Part shown: positions 35,652-44,996 of the stretch, piece after piece
Layout of the letters: each line of letters begins with the position of its first letter
Position numbering within the stretch: position 1 is the first letter of the stretch
Source: DASXQK01 sp963724385
GTDB lineage: Bacteria > Pseudomonadota > Alphaproteobacteria > Dongiales > Dongiaceae
DNA: 64,000 nucleotides
Direction of reading: 5' to 3'
Assembly (NCBI GenBank): GCA_963724385.1
Contig: CAVRUJ010000001.1
Location: 2,890,439 to 2,954,438 of the forward strand
Program-made: the position numbers and the translations under genes
The notes under the pieces: generated by a model
What the model saw: the letters and a program-made list of their open reading frames with translations, nothing else
What the model was told of the DNA's origin: nothing
Databases searched by the model: none

Positions 35652-37373
35652 TTAGGCCGCCTGCGCCGTGCCAGAGAACGGCACGGCGAAGATGGTGACC
35701 GGGATGTAGTTGATCGGGATCACGGGCGAGCACTGGAACGAGATCGCGAGCACGTCCCCGCTGAGACTCGCGGTGATGTTCTTGTAGGGAGGGCTGTTCT
35801 GGTCCCCGACCAGCACGCCGATACCGGACGGGACCGGCTGCGAGAGGAGGCGCAGCGTGGTCTCGACGATGGCGACGGCTCGCGCGAGGTTCGCCGGGCT
35901 GCCGGCCTGGCCGCGGAGCACATCGACGGCCTGCCGGACGCTGCGGGCGACGTAATCGAGCGCCGCGCCAACCGACACCTCGACCTTGTCGAAGTTCTGG
36001 TTGTTGAGCCAAGTCGAGATCGACTTGACTACGCGGAACCCGGTGCGGGTCTGTTCGACGCACAGCACGCCGCCGGTGATCAGCGGGTCCGTGTCCGTGG
36101 GGTCGCGCAGAAGGCGCTCGAGGCCCTTCACGTTGATCGCGCGATTGGTCAGCGCCGTCCCGGGATTGACGCCGGAGAAGGCCCCGCCCAGGAGCGCCGC
36201 GAGCTTGTACGGCGGGAACAGAACGAGGTTGCCGTTCTGGTCGAAGCCGTTGTACCCGAGGTGAACCAAGGAGGTGCGGTCGCTATTCAGCGTCAGCGCG
36301 TCGGCGATGGCCTGCGTGTCGGTCGTGCCCGTGTTCTCGCCGACGATCGCGCGCCGCTCCATGCGGCCGACCGTGGACATGAACTGCACATGCGCGTCGG
36401 CCATGGCCCAGATCGCCGGCGTCGGCGAGAGCGGGACCACCCACTGGACATCCACCGACTGCAACGCGGTGAATGCGTTCTGCCACTGGGTATTCGTCAC
36501 CACGCCATCCGAGCCGCCGGACAGGTAGGTGAACGGCAGGAGGGCCGGCAGCGTCCCGGCATTGGCGACGCGCGCGGCGTTCACCAGGGCATCGGCCGGC
36601 GAATTGAACCAGTCGACAACGGCCTGCAAGGTCGCCGTGGCCGTGTAGAGCGCGGTCTTCACGTCCTGGGCCGCGACGTTGTCCAGGGCGTTGAGGGACG
36701 CCAGCGCGCCGTTGCCGCCGAGCACCGCGGCCGAGAAGCCCGGCACGGTGTTGATGAAATCGACGAGCTGCTGGATCGTCGGGTAGGTCGCGAGGGAGAT
36801 CGTCGCAACCGGCGTGCCGGCCGGCGCGTCGAGCACGACCTGACTGTTGTTCACGGTCATGGTCGCGGTCGCCTGAGCGCCGGCGTACTGGATCGAGAAC
36901 GCGGCCCGGTAGACGTTGTCCTGGGTGTAGAAAGCGTTCTGGTACTGGGTAGTGAGGCGGAAGCCCTGGACCGAGCCGGCCTCGACCTTCACCTTGATTT
37001 GGTTCGTGTACTGGCCGTCGTCGCGCGAGGTCAGGTTGATGATCGCGGACGAGCTGCCGTCGAGCAGATTGAGCGCGGACGGAGTCGCGGGATTCACGCG
37101 AATGGCGATGACCGTCGCGGGGCCGGAGCCGATGTCGCTCGACGGATCGAAGGCCGCGGTGACGGCGTCCAGGAGATCGCCGCCGATCAGAGTCGCGGCC
37201 GCCTCCGCGGCGCTGCCGAAGGCCAGCGGGGAATTGGGCTCGCCGCCGATGGACGTGCCGATGATGGCGAGGACGTTCCCGACGTTCGGGTTCGGATTCG
37301 CCAGCGCGCTATCGTCGACCACCGACATGGTGGCCGGGCTGATCCACAACCGGCCGTTGAAGAAGAAGGACAT
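35652..37373 (-). CDS. Tail sheath protein
   Basis: A 573-residue contractile sheath subunit, complete and in one frame. The C-terminal third has the conserved sheath features: RDPTDTDPLITGGVLCVEQTRTGFRVVKSISTW and the SVRQAVDVLRGQ helix. The middle holds a variable outer domain. It starts MSFFFNGRLWISPATMSV and ends FSGTAQAA. As the tube follows directly, sheath-tube-chaperone-tape measure order is as in Mu and other myoviruses. That this long gene is intact while shorter neighbours are broken is notable. Confidence 0.88.
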   Translation of the reverse strand: MSFFFNGRLWISPATMSVVDDSALANPNPNVGNVLAIIGTSIGGEPNSPLAFGSAAEAAATLIGGDLLDAVTAAFDPSSDIGSGPATVIAIRVNPATPSALNLLDGSSSAIINLTSRDDGQYTNQIKVKVEAGSVQGFRLTTQYQNAFYTQDNVYRAAFSIQYAGAQATATMTVNNSQVVLDAPAGTPVATISLATYPTIQQLVDFINTVPGFSAAVLGGNGALASLNALDNVAAQDVKTALYTATATLQAVVDWFNSPADALVNAARVANAGTLPALLPFTYLSGGSDGVVTNTQWQNAFTALQSVDVQWVVPLSPTPAIWAMADAHVQFMSTVGRMERRAIVGENTGTTDTQAIADALTLNSDRTSLVHLGYNGFDQNGNLVLFPPYKLAALLGGAFSGVNPGTALTNRAINVKGLERLLRDPTDTDPLITGGVLCVEQTRTGFRVVKSISTWLNNQNFDKVEVSVGAALDYVARSVRQAVDVLRGQAGSPANLARAVAIVETTLRLLSQPVPSGIGVLVGDQNSPPYKNITASLSGDVLAISFQCSPVIPINYIPVTIFAVPFSGTAQAA

Positions 37374-37406
37374 GGGCGGATTTCCTTATCTGGGGCTGTT
37401 GCGGTT

Positions 37407-37597
37407 AGGCCGGCGCGTTGGCGAAGGCCTGGAAGCGGGCGTTGAAATTCGCCTCGGTGTCCCGGAGGTGGCCGGCCCGCTTCTCGACGTGGAAGAACCC
37501 GCCGATAAGCTCGATGCGCTTGATCGTCACTCGACCGGCGCGCGCAGAACTCCTCGAGCGCCATGGGGAACGGGGCGGCAGCGGTCGGGTCGGACAT
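37407..37597 (-). CDS. Small protein upstream of the tail sheath, frameshifted
   Basis: Joined across a shift near 37545 it reads MSDPTAAAPFPMALEEFCA and then TIKRIELIGGFFHVEKRAGHLRDTEANFNARFQAFANAPA, about 62 residues. A similar small gene precedes the sheath in several myoviruses, often of unknown function. It ends 34 bases before the sheath ATG. Confidence 0.5.
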
Positions 37598-37617
37598 CTA
37601 TGTCTCCATGGCTGTGG

Positions 37618-38472
37618 TCACTCGGCTCCGAGGGCGTCGGAGGCCGCGACCGTGACGTCGGTGATGGGAGGCGTGGTGCCGGTGACGACGGACGGCGCCA
37701 GGCATGTGAAATCGCAAACGGTCTGGTAGACGGGCGCGCCGTAGGACTCGAAATCCTCGGCATCGACGAACGACGCCTCGATCAGGTCCATGCCGGCGTC
37801 GTCGAAGACCGGAAGGTTGCCGATCAGCGCGGACTTGATCGCCTGGCGCAGCGCAATGCGCTCGTCCGGGTTGAGCACCCAGCCGACGATTTTCAGGTTC
37901 ACGCGGGACAGCCAGCCCTCGGACGAAACCCAATCGTTGTTGCCGGAATCGAAGATGTCCGGCGACACAAGCTCGCCGAGGCCGCGCACTTCCGGCCGGT
38001 CCAACTCGAGGTGGACCGTCACCAGCGGGAATTTTGTCTGGTCGAAAACCGGAGGCGCCGTGAGAACCGGCACGTAGCCGAGCGCCTGGACGATGGCTCC
38101 GGAGGTGACTGCGGCTCGCAGCGCCAGCTCTAGCCGGTCGCGGACCAGGGAGAGCACATCGGGGCCGGCGCCTTGATCGACGGTCGCCGGCGTGGCTGAC
38201 ACGCTCGCGCCGCCGTCAACCCAGGCGGAATTGATCAAGTCGTATTCGTGGTAGTAGTACGGAGTGCCGTTGGTCAGCGAGTTTGTGTCGAGAGCGCTGA
38301 CGACGGCCGAGCCCTCATAGACCACCAGGGCGTTCGGATCGCTTTGCCCGGCGAAAGTGTCGGCCGTCTTCCGCAGAATCGTCACCTGGGAAGCGCCGGC
38401 AGGCGGCGTCCAGAAAACGCGGATGGCGTTGCCGATGGGCAGCGTCTCGATGAAGCTGATCATGCCAAGCAT
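37618..38472 (-). CDS. Tail/neck completion protein with N-terminal Fn3-like part
   Basis: A 284-residue intact protein. Residues 1-95 resemble a fibronectin-III module (IRVFWTPPAGASQVTILRKTADTF, LTNGTPYYYHEYDLINSAW). The C-terminal part (LSLVRDRLELALRAAVTSGAIVQALGYVPVLTAPP, FPLVTVHLELDRPEVRGLGE) has the look of small tail terminator proteins. The phage leader motif GTCGTGACGCG (38476-38486) is only three bases upstream of its ATG, in the same orientation. Confidence 0.6.
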   Translation of the reverse strand: MLGMISFIETLPIGNAIRVFWTPPAGASQVTILRKTADTFAGQSDPNALVVYEGSAVVSALDTNSLTNGTPYYYHEYDLINSAWVDGGASVSATPATVDQGAGPDVLSLVRDRLELALRAAVTSGAIVQALGYVPVLTAPPVFDQTKFPLVTVHLELDRPEVRGLGELVSPDIFDSGNNDWVSSEGWLSRVNLKIVGWVLNPDERIALRQAIKSALIGNLPVFDDAGMDLIEASFVDAEDFESYGAPVYQTVCDFTCLAPSVVTGTTPPITDVTVAASDALGAE

Positions 38473-38475
38473 GAT

Positions 38476-38525
38476 CGCGTCACGACCTGGGGCACCCCCG
38501 GGGAGGCGCCCGCGGTCGTGAGGCT
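38476..38525. promoter_or_regulatory. Divergent pair of phage leader motifs
   Basis: GTCGTGACGCG reads on the minus strand at 38476-38486 and GTCGTGAGGCT on the plus strand at 38515-38525. The two copies face outward towards the divergent genes at 38472 (minus) and 38537 (plus). The minus copy is three bases from its ATG. Confidence 0.6.
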
Positions 38526-38536
38526 ATGCTTGCGGG

Positions 38537-39347
38537 ATGGCTGATTTCGAGATCACGGTCGACCTGTCCGGCCTTCTGGCGATATCGCCTATCGTCAAAT
38601 CCGGAGTATTCGGAAGCCTGGCCGCGGCCGTGGAGCGCGTCACCATGACCGGCGCCGAGCGCTGGCGGGAATCGGTGATGAAGGCCCCCCTATGGCAGGG
38701 CGAGCGCAAGGCCTACGCCGACACCATCAAATGGCGGATGACCGGCCCCTACTCGGGCGAGATCGTCTCTGACTATCGCTACGTCGAGGACATCGAGAAC
38801 GGGCGGCCGCCGCGCGACCTAAAGAAGATGCTCGACACCTCTATGAAGGTCCGCACGAGCGCCAAGGGGAAGCGCTACCTCATCATCCCGTTCCGCCACA
38901 ACACGCCCGGGAACGATGCCCTCGGCCAGCCGATGGCGGAGCACGTCTATGCGGAGGCCAAGCAGCTCAGCCCGTCCAGGATCACGGGCCAAGGATTTCG
39001 CCAGTCCGGCACCGGGGCATTCGACGTTTCCACCAAGCGGCGCTATCTGGTCCCAGCTCGCAAATACCAGTGGGGCTCGTCCCTGCCCGCCGGCATGGTC
39101 CCGAAGCTGAAACCGCAGCACAAGACGGACCCGGCCGCCGGCATGTACCGGTTCGAGACTTCGTCCGGAAAGCAGCGCAGTAGCTCCTACGTGACCTTCC
39201 GCGTGATGTCCGAGGATTCGGACGGCTGGATTGTGCCGGCGAAGGCCGGCCTGCATCTCGCCCAGATCGTCGCCGATGGGCTGCAGGACAGACGCCGAGA
39301 CCATATTCGCCGGCGCCATCCAGAACGATATCGCGCCGCCGGCCTAG
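38537..39347 (+). CDS. Phage morphogenesis protein, HK97 gp10-like, on the plus strand
   Basis: A protein of about 270 residues: ADFEITVDLSGLLAISPIV, then RWMTGPYSGEIVSDYRYVEDIENGRPPRDLKKML, with the IENG stretch in the position seen in HK97 gp10-like tail completion proteins. The expected C-terminus (DAETIFAGAIQNDIAPPA, stop 39345-39347) is in another frame from about 39288; uncorrected, translation would run to 39763 in non-coherent sequence. It is the only structural-type gene on the plus strand, convergent with the next gene (stops share CTAG). A plus-oriented leader motif, GTCGTGAGGCT, lies at 38515-38525. Confidence 0.6.
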
Positions 39348-39985
39348 CGGCCGAACAGGTCCCAGAGCCGCATGAGGATTTTGCGCGGGAGCCTGGCGCC
39401 GGAGAAGAAATTCCGGTTCGAGCCCAGCTCATAGGGCGCGTAATACTCCGCGGCATAGGTGCCGCTGATGCTGTATTGCTGCCCGCTCGGCGGCGGCGTC
39501 TGCCCCGTCGGCCAGGTCAAGACCCCGCCGGCGCCGACCGTGGGAATGCCGCCCGGTATGATCGTCGTCCCGTCCGTGCTCAGCCAGAAGACCTTGGCGA
39601 CGGAAGCGACCTGAGTGTAGGGCAGCACGTCGCCGGATCCGCGCGTCAGGTTCAGCGAGAACGGCAGGACCGTGCTTTGCATCACCACGCGATCGAACTG
39701 GCCGAGCGCGTACAGGGCAGACGACTCCGGAATCGTCAGGACGATATCGCCTTGGGTCCATAGGCCGAGCTGCGCGAACTCGACCTTGGCCTTCTGCCCG
39801 GCGAAGCCCGCCATGCCGGCGACGGCCGCGGCCCACACGCGGCCCTTGCCGCTGCACACCGGGCAGGATGGCTTGGCGGCCCCGGAGACGGGATTGAAGC
39901 ACGGGCAGACGGACGCCTGGCGCCAGAGCATTTGCTGGCCGATCGCGCCCAGGAAGCCGTCGAATGCGGCCGGCGAGAGTTGCAT
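39344..39985 (-). CDS. Neck/head-completion protein with zinc-ribbon
   Basis: A 213-residue intact protein. Near the N-terminus, VCPCFNPVSGAAKPSCPVCSGKGRVW has two CPxC pairs, a zinc-ribbon seen in a phage neck protein family. The remaining part is beta-rich (QGDIVLTIPESSALYALGQFDRVVM, LNLTRGSGDVLPY). It lies between connector and tail genes, which supports a head-tail joining role. Confidence 0.65.
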   Translation of the reverse strand: MQLSPAAFDGFLGAIGQQMLWRQASVCPCFNPVSGAAKPSCPVCSGKGRVWAAAVAGMAGFAGQKAKVEFAQLGLWTQGDIVLTIPESSALYALGQFDRVVMQSTVLPFSLNLTRGSGDVLPYTQVASVAKVFWLSTDGTTIIPGGIPTVGAGGVLTWPTGQTPPPSGQQYSISGTYAAEYYAPYELGSNRNFFSGARLPRKILMRLWDLFGR

Positions 39986-40814
39986 CTAGGCGATGATCCC
40001 GAGGACCGTGTGCGCGACGCCATGGATCGCCGTCCAGAGGCCGCCATTGGCGCCCTTCGGCCCGAACAGCTTGAGATTGATGATGTCCTCGTAGTCCATC
40101 ATCTTGAGGGACATGGACTGGGACAGGCCATCGGCCGAGATCGAGGCGGACCCGGGGATGAAGTTGTCTTGCAGGATGCTCAGGACGGCCTTCTTCTTGA
40201 TCACGTCGATCAGGTCCGGGAAACTGTCGATCGAGTAGGGCGTCCCTGCCCCATGCTTATCCAGGCCGGCGACGTACTGGACCTGGATCATCGACGGGAT
40301 GGTGCGGCCGCCGCCGAGGGCCTGCATCAGGAACGCGCCCAGCGGCGCGTAGAACGCGCTCGATGCCGGGATCATCCGGATATGCCCGTACTTCGGATCT
40401 ATCCGGAGCCAGTCATTCGGGATCACGAACACCTGATTCGTCGGCTGCGGATAGACCAACGTGATCGAGGTCACGCTGATGATGGGGTGCTGGCGGGTGA
40501 CCAGGTATCCCCACTTGTCGGCCTCGAAGAACGACGGGTCATAGTCGTATCCCGGGCTCGACGATGTATGGCGCCGACGGCGGCGACGGCAGCGGGCCGG
40601 CCGCGGCAATCATGGCCGGTGTCGGTTGCGTCGGGAAAATCGTGGTCGGCTCGAAAAGCACCTTGAGCGCGTGGCTGGTCTCGGCCTCGGCCGCCTGCAA
40701 CTTGCTGAGCAGGTACGTGTCCGACGGGGAGAATCCCTGTAGGTACGTCGCCAGCATCAGCACAAGCCGGTCCGTGCGAAGGGAGGCAACGTCAGCCGTT
40801 GAAAATAGGCTCAA
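39986..40814 (-). CDS. Head-tail connector-type protein, one frameshift
   Basis: Two frames joined near 40555: MSLFSTADVASLRTDRLVLMLATYLQGFSPSD ... APYIVEPG followed by YDYDPSFFEADKWGYLVTRQHPIISV and ending HTVLGIIA. The total is about 275 residues. Its content (a DKWGY-type strand set and an AVLSILQDNF helix) resembles connector proteins situated between capsid and neck genes. Overlap of four bases with the following gene at each end fits an operon. Confidence 0.6.
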
Positions 40815-41131
40815 TGCCGCCTCCTATAGGAGGAGCGGCGGCCGAAGCCGCCGCGCCATGTCACTTCACGCGCTTCGACAGAGCGCGTCAGGGCGGACGG
40901 ACCCGACACACCGTAGGTCGCCACGTTGGTATTGCCGATGCCGGCGACGTTGGCGGTATCGACGTGCGCCAGGAGCGCATTGTATTTCGCGGTGACGGCG
41001 TTGAGCTGCGTGATCAGGTCGTTCAGGAGATCGCCCAGGCCGACGTGCTTGCAGATCGGGAGACCACGGTTGAGCTGGTCCTGCACGTCGCGGCCCAGGA
41101 CGATAGGGGCCTTTGGGGTGTCGCCAGACAT
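40811..41131 (-). CDS. Small head-region phage protein
   Basis: A 106-residue protein, MSGDTPKAPIVLGRDVQDQLNRGLPICKHVGLGDLLNDLITQLNAVTAKYNALLAHVDT, with a predicted helical middle and a basic Arg-rich C-terminus. No family recognised. It overlaps the connector gene start. Confidence 0.5.
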   Translation of the reverse strand: MSGDTPKAPIVLGRDVQDQLNRGLPICKHVGLGDLLNDLITQLNAVTAKYNALLAHVDTANVAGIGNTNVATYGVSGPSALTRSVEAREVTWRGGFGRRSSYRRRH

Positions 41132-41171
41132 GGGTCAGACCTTTCGTTCGAGGTGACTTTCGCGGCCCGGC

Positions 41172-41481
41172 TCAGACCAGAGTCCCGGGCTCGCCGTCGG
41201 CGCCCTGGCCGGCTTCTGCCGCGTTGGAATCCTGGCCGTTCTCCGAGCCGGCGCCATCGGCGGGCGCATCGGGCGCCGCATTTCCGCCGGCGGCCTTCGG
41301 CGCGCGCGGCTTCCTCTTGTCCAGGTCGATGACGATGTAGCCCGGGATGCTCCGCGAACTTGGCGACCGTCGCGGCGTCGACCGGTTCGGCCGTGATGAC
41401 GCCGCCCTTATCGTGGTCGCGGAACTTGACGCCGCTGATATGGTGCGAAGCGTTCGGCAGCTTGCAATGGACGTGGAACAT
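41172..41481 (-). CDS. Small capsid-associated protein, one frameshift
   Basis: MFHVHCKLPNASHHISGVKFRDHDKGGVITAEPVDAATVAKFAEHPG continues, after a shift near 41345, as YIVIDLDKRKPRAPKAAGGNAAPDAPADGAGSENGQDS and ends GTLV at 41172. The N-terminal domain (about 55 residues) looks like a small head decoration or stabilisation domain; the tail is Ala/Gly/Asp low complexity. It directly follows the major capsid gene. Confidence 0.55.
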
Positions 41482-41572
41482 AGTGGCCTCTCGGATTTGC
41501 ATTGCGCCTCGGGTCAGGCTTGCGTCCGGGGCCGAAGCCCCGGACGCCTTGTCTGACTCGTCACGCTTCCGC

Positions 41573-43075
41573 TCAGACGTTGAACGGCCGCCAGCTTGCA
41601 CCCGTCGGGAGGATGTTCTTGATGACGACGTGGTGCCGACGCTTGCCGATCCGCAGGTAGCCGAACAGAAGCTGAGCCCACGGCACGACGGCGGAGACCG
41701 TCGGGTACAGGGGGAACTTCATCATCGGCAGGAGCTGCCGCCAGTTGATCGCCTTCGCGCCCGGGGCGTTGTTGAGCAGGTACGCCTTGGTCGTGCCCGG
41801 GATGTCGGTGTTCAGGTCGGTGTAGACCGTGGTCGCGGCGCCCGAGTAGGGGATGCGGCACATCTGACGGAAGTCCGAGCCCTGGCCGACAACCGAGCCG
41901 TTCAGCGAGTTTCCACCGTTCAGGCGCGAACGGTAGATGACGTAGCCGGTTTCCTGGGGCGAGCCCGAGGAGCGGCCGATCGTCAGGGTGACGGCATGGC
42001 CGGCGGTGACGGCGAACTGCGCCGAGATCACGCCAACCGACTGGCCGTTCTGGTTGATGCCGGCGACGTAGTAGTAGTAGTTGCCGGCCTGGAGCGCGCC
42101 GAACTGAGACCCGGCGTTGACGCCGCCATCCGTCGGCACAACCGTCGCCGGAGCGAAGGCGTTCGCGGCGGCGATCGCCGAGAACGACAGCTCGAAGGGC
42201 TGCTGGTTGATCGAGTCCCGGATGAACACGTCCGGCTGGTTGGCGATGTCACCCCAGGAGGTGCGGAGGCCAATCACGGGCGCGCCGAGCTGGATGCCGC
42301 CGCCCGGGACGTTGGTCAGGGGAACGCGGAAGGCCGGGTCGAGGCCGGTGTTGAAGTCCGACTGGACGAGCTGCGAGGTGAACAGGTCCGTCGGGGTGCC
42401 GAAGTTGCCGAAGCCGGCGATGCTCGCCGCCGCCTGGTCGACCGGAGTGATCGCGTTCAGCGGAGCGGCCTGGAGGTCGATGATGTGCGTGTTGTCGACC
42501 TGGCCGCCGGCGATGCCGGCAACCTGCTGGGCATAGATGCCGTCGAACTCGGTCGGAACCACCGTCGAGTCACCCTCGAACGCCAGGAACTCGGCGTCGG
42601 TCAGGAGCTGCAGGGCGCCGTTCTGCGCCTCGACCGCCTCGGCATCCGCCAGGGCATTCTGCAACGTGGTGACGAACGACACCTGGCGCATGGTCATCAG
42701 ATACTTGACCAGGCCAACGCGCCGGGCATACGCGCCCTGAGTCTGGGCGATGTTGCCGGTTTCCGTGTTGGTCGAGCCGCCGAGGAAGCCGCCGACGCTG
42801 GACTGCTCGGTCCACTCATCGACCGTCGCGCCAGCGTCCGACTTCACCAGGGCGTTGAACAGGCGGAAGTGCTTGTTCTCCTGGATCGTCGAGAGCATGG
42901 TCTTCTCGAGCGACTGGATGCGCAGCGCGCCGCCACCGGTCAGGGTCGAAACGTCGGTGCCGTAGCCGGCAGTCAACGCCTTACGGAGTTCAGCGACGTC
43001 GGTCATGTCCATCGCGCCGCTGACCGACGAGCCGCCCATCTTGGCGTTCGTCGGGAAGATGATGCTCGGGTTCAT
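41573..43075 (-). CDS. Major capsid protein
   Basis: A 500-residue intact protein. It follows a scaffold-like gene and precedes head-tail genes, and shows MCP-type stretches such as RLFNALVKSDAGATVDEWTEQSSVGGFLGG and YARRVGLVKYLMTMRQVS. The middle part (about 300-390) carries an inserted Ig/Fn-like domain: AGNYYYYVAGINQNGQSVGV, TGYVIYRSRLNGG, typical for decorated shells. The C-terminus ends GASWRPFNV. Residues 31-57 share a striking segment (GYGTDVSTLTGGGALRIQSL) with the C-terminal region of the upstream maturation protein. Confidence 0.8.
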   Translation of the reverse strand: MNPSIIFPTNAKMGGSSVSGAMDMTDVAELRKALTAGYGTDVSTLTGGGALRIQSLEKTMLSTIQENKHFRLFNALVKSDAGATVDEWTEQSSVGGFLGGSTNTETGNIAQTQGAYARRVGLVKYLMTMRQVSFVTTLQNALADAEAVEAQNGALQLLTDAEFLAFEGDSTVVPTEFDGIYAQQVAGIAGGQVDNTHIIDLQAAPLNAITPVDQAAASIAGFGNFGTPTDLFTSQLVQSDFNTGLDPAFRVPLTNVPGGGIQLGAPVIGLRTSWGDIANQPDVFIRDSINQQPFELSFSAIAAANAFAPATVVPTDGGVNAGSQFGALQAGNYYYYVAGINQNGQSVGVISAQFAVTAGHAVTLTIGRSSGSPQETGYVIYRSRLNGGNSLNGSVVGQGSDFRQMCRIPYSGAATTVYTDLNTDIPGTTKAYLLNNAPGAKAINWRQLLPMMKFPLYPTVSAVVPWAQLLFGYLRIGKRRHHVVIKNILPTGASWRPFNV

Positions 43076-43138
43076 TTCTCGTCTACCCTTCTCTCTGCTT
43101 GTGTTACCAGCGGCGATGCGACTGGCGGTTAGCGGCCG

Positions 43139-43766
43139 TTAGGCCAGCACCTTGGAGACGATCTCCGCGGGAGGCTGTAGGCCGCGATTCACGTAGGAAC
43201 TCGAGCCGGCGGAACTCGTCGCCGGAGAGCTTGCCGGCCGACCAGACGACGTGGGCCTTGGCCATGAAGTCCTGGATCTGGACGCCTTCGGCCTCTACCG
43301 TCTTCTCGGCGGCGGGCTTCTCGGCGATCGTCACAACGGCCTTGCGGCCCTTGCCGGTGTTCGACAGCTTCTCGACCTTGTCGGTGAGCGACTTGATCAT
43401 CGCGCCCTGGCCCTTGATCAGGCCGATAGCCATGGTCAGGGCCGCCTTCGCTTCGTTCTCATTGGTCTCGACGCGCATCGTGAGCGCCTTGATCAGGGCG
43501 GTGCCGTCCATGGCGTCGATCTCGGAGCCGTCCTCGAGCTTGAGCTTGAAGGACTTCGCCATCTCGCCTTCGCCCGCGGCTTCCTCGTCCTCGACCTTCG
43601 TCTCGCCTTCGCCTGCGCCCTCGGCTTCGGCCGGCTTCTTCTTGCCGTCGCCATCTGCGCCTTCGGCGGCAGCGGCCGCGATCTTCTTGTCACCCGCGGC
43701 GTCACCCTCGGCCGGCAGGGCCTTGGTCATGACTTCCAGCTCATCGAGCAATGCCTTGAAACTCAT
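43139..43766 (-). CDS. Scaffold-type protein, frameshifted near the end
   Basis: About 208 residues. The N-terminal half is very acidic and Ala/Glu-rich (EGDAAGDKKIAAAAAEGADG, EGAGEGETKVEDEEAAGEGE), the rest helical (ALIKALTMRVETNENEAKAALTMAIGLIKGQGAMIKSLTDKVEKL), as in scaffolding proteins. The end RRLEFLRE moves to another frame near 43190 (YVNRGLQPPAEIVSKVLA, stop at 43139). Position directly upstream of the capsid gene supports the scaffold call. Confidence 0.65.
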
Positions 43767-44671
43767 GGTGCGTGTCTCCGCTGTTTGAGGCCTGTCGAGA
43801 TGTCCCGCAGGAATCTCTCCACATGCTCGGCCGCCTCATCCTTGGAGACGCCGAAACGATTGGTCGCGAACTTCACTAGGTCCTTCGCGACCGGGTTTTT
43901 CCCGCACTCGCCGGCGCTCATCGCGGCCGACATCCGGTGACGGAAATCGAAATAGTTGATGGGCTTGCCGTAGAGGCTTTCCTTGCGGAGAGCCCCGCCG
44001 CCCGTGAGCGTTGCGGAGTCGGTGCCGTAGCCAGCCTCGAGCGCCTTGGCGATATCGAGGCCGCCGGCAGTCATGCACTTCGCGAACACGCCGACGGGCA
44101 CGGTCGCCAGCGTCGGCACATGCTGATTGACCGGCGTCTTTGAAACGCCGACGTTCGACCAGCGGACTTTCTTGACGATCGCCTTGCGGATGCCCGTGGC
44201 GGAATCAACGTCGATCGCCTTTTCGAGCACGGCGCCGGCGACGGAGGGATACCAACGGGCGGGAGGCGTCAGGTCCGTGATTGAGGACCAGAACATATTG
44301 GCCTTGTCGGCGGCCGGGCCGGAGCCGGAGTAGATTTCCGCCTTGACGAATGTCTTGGTGCCGGCCTGGCCCACATCGATGGGGCGGCCAATCTCATAGG
44401 ACTGGTAATCCGGGATCCCGAGCTTCGGCCCGAGCAACGTCAGATGGTCGATATCGACGTTGCCGTAGCGGAGGTAGAAATCCTTGGAGTCGGCGAGGGC
44501 CTTTGCGGCGACGCTTTCGTTCTGCTGGTCAAGGCCTTCATTCGAGGCCTCGAAATAGATGACGCGCCGGCCGCCTTCCGTTGCCGGGCTGGCCTTGAGC
44601 ATCGCCCCGATGGAGATGAAATCGGGGACCGCGCGCAGGAGATCGCCGTCGTTGATCATGGTGGCAATCAT
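43763..44671 (-). CDS. Putative head maturation protease / capsid-associated protein
   Basis: About 302 residues from ATG 44671 (MIATMINDGDLLRAVPDF), which directly abuts a leader motif (44672-44682); an upstream in-frame ATG at 44737 is also preceded by a motif copy (44750). Features include KDFYLRYGNVDIDHLTLLG, with a His that could be catalytic, and a Ser-rich middle. The position before the scaffold and capsid is that of the prohead protease, but I cannot point to a complete catalytic set. Its C-terminal region, GYGTDSATLTGGGALRKESL, recurs at the N-terminus of the major capsid protein. It overlaps the scaffold ATG by four bases. Confidence 0.55.
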   Translation of the reverse strand: MIATMINDGDLLRAVPDFISIGAMLKASPATEGGRRVIYFEASNEGLDQQNESVAAKALADSKDFYLRYGNVDIDHLTLLGPKLGIPDYQSYEIGRPIDVGQAGTKTFVKAEIYSGSGPAADKANMFWSSITDLTPPARWYPSVAGAVLEKAIDVDSATGIRKAIVKKVRWSNVGVSKTPVNQHVPTLATVPVGVFAKCMTAGGLDIAKALEAGYGTDSATLTGGGALRKESLYGKPINYFDFRHRMSAAMSAGECGKNPVAKDLVKFATNRFGVSKDEAAEHVERFLRDISTGLKQRRHAP

Positions 44672-44682
44672 CCCGTCACGAC
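44672..44682 (-). promoter_or_regulatory. Leader motif touching the maturation-protein start
   Basis: GTCGTGACGGG at 44672-44682 is followed immediately by ATG 44669-44671. A second copy lies at 44750-44760 with a CGCCA-TACTC-TGGCG hairpin before the upstream in-frame ATG (44735-44737). Confidence 0.55.
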
Positions 44683-44759
44683 CAAACGGGGTCGGATTCA
44701 GCGACGGGTGACTTCCGGGTTTGACGCCCTCTGACATGCGCCAGAGTATGGCGTCACGA

Positions 44760-44985
44760 CTAAACGGCCCTGGCGGACCCCAGGACTATGTCGAGCTGGC
44801 CGCGCTCGTGAATGAGCGCTTGATACTCCTCGGCCGCGGCGGAATCCGTGAGAACCTTCGGCCGCAACTCAGCGATCTTCGCCTCGACCACTTCGCGCCG
44901 CTCGGCCGGCGGCCGTGGCGATAGCGGAGCCCGCGCGCGCGGTCTTCGCGCCCATGGCGGATAGCTCGGCGAGGCGCCGGCGCAT
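44760..44985 (-). CDS. Small hypothetical phage protein, frameshifted
   Basis: It starts MRRRLAELSAMGAKTARA at 44985 and, after a shift near 44900, reads VEAKIAELRPKVLTDSAAAEEYQALIHERGQLDIVLGSARAV to a TAG whose last base touches the leader motif at 44750-44760. About 75 residues. No function can be given. Confidence 0.4.
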
Positions 44986-44996
44986 GTCGCCAGATA

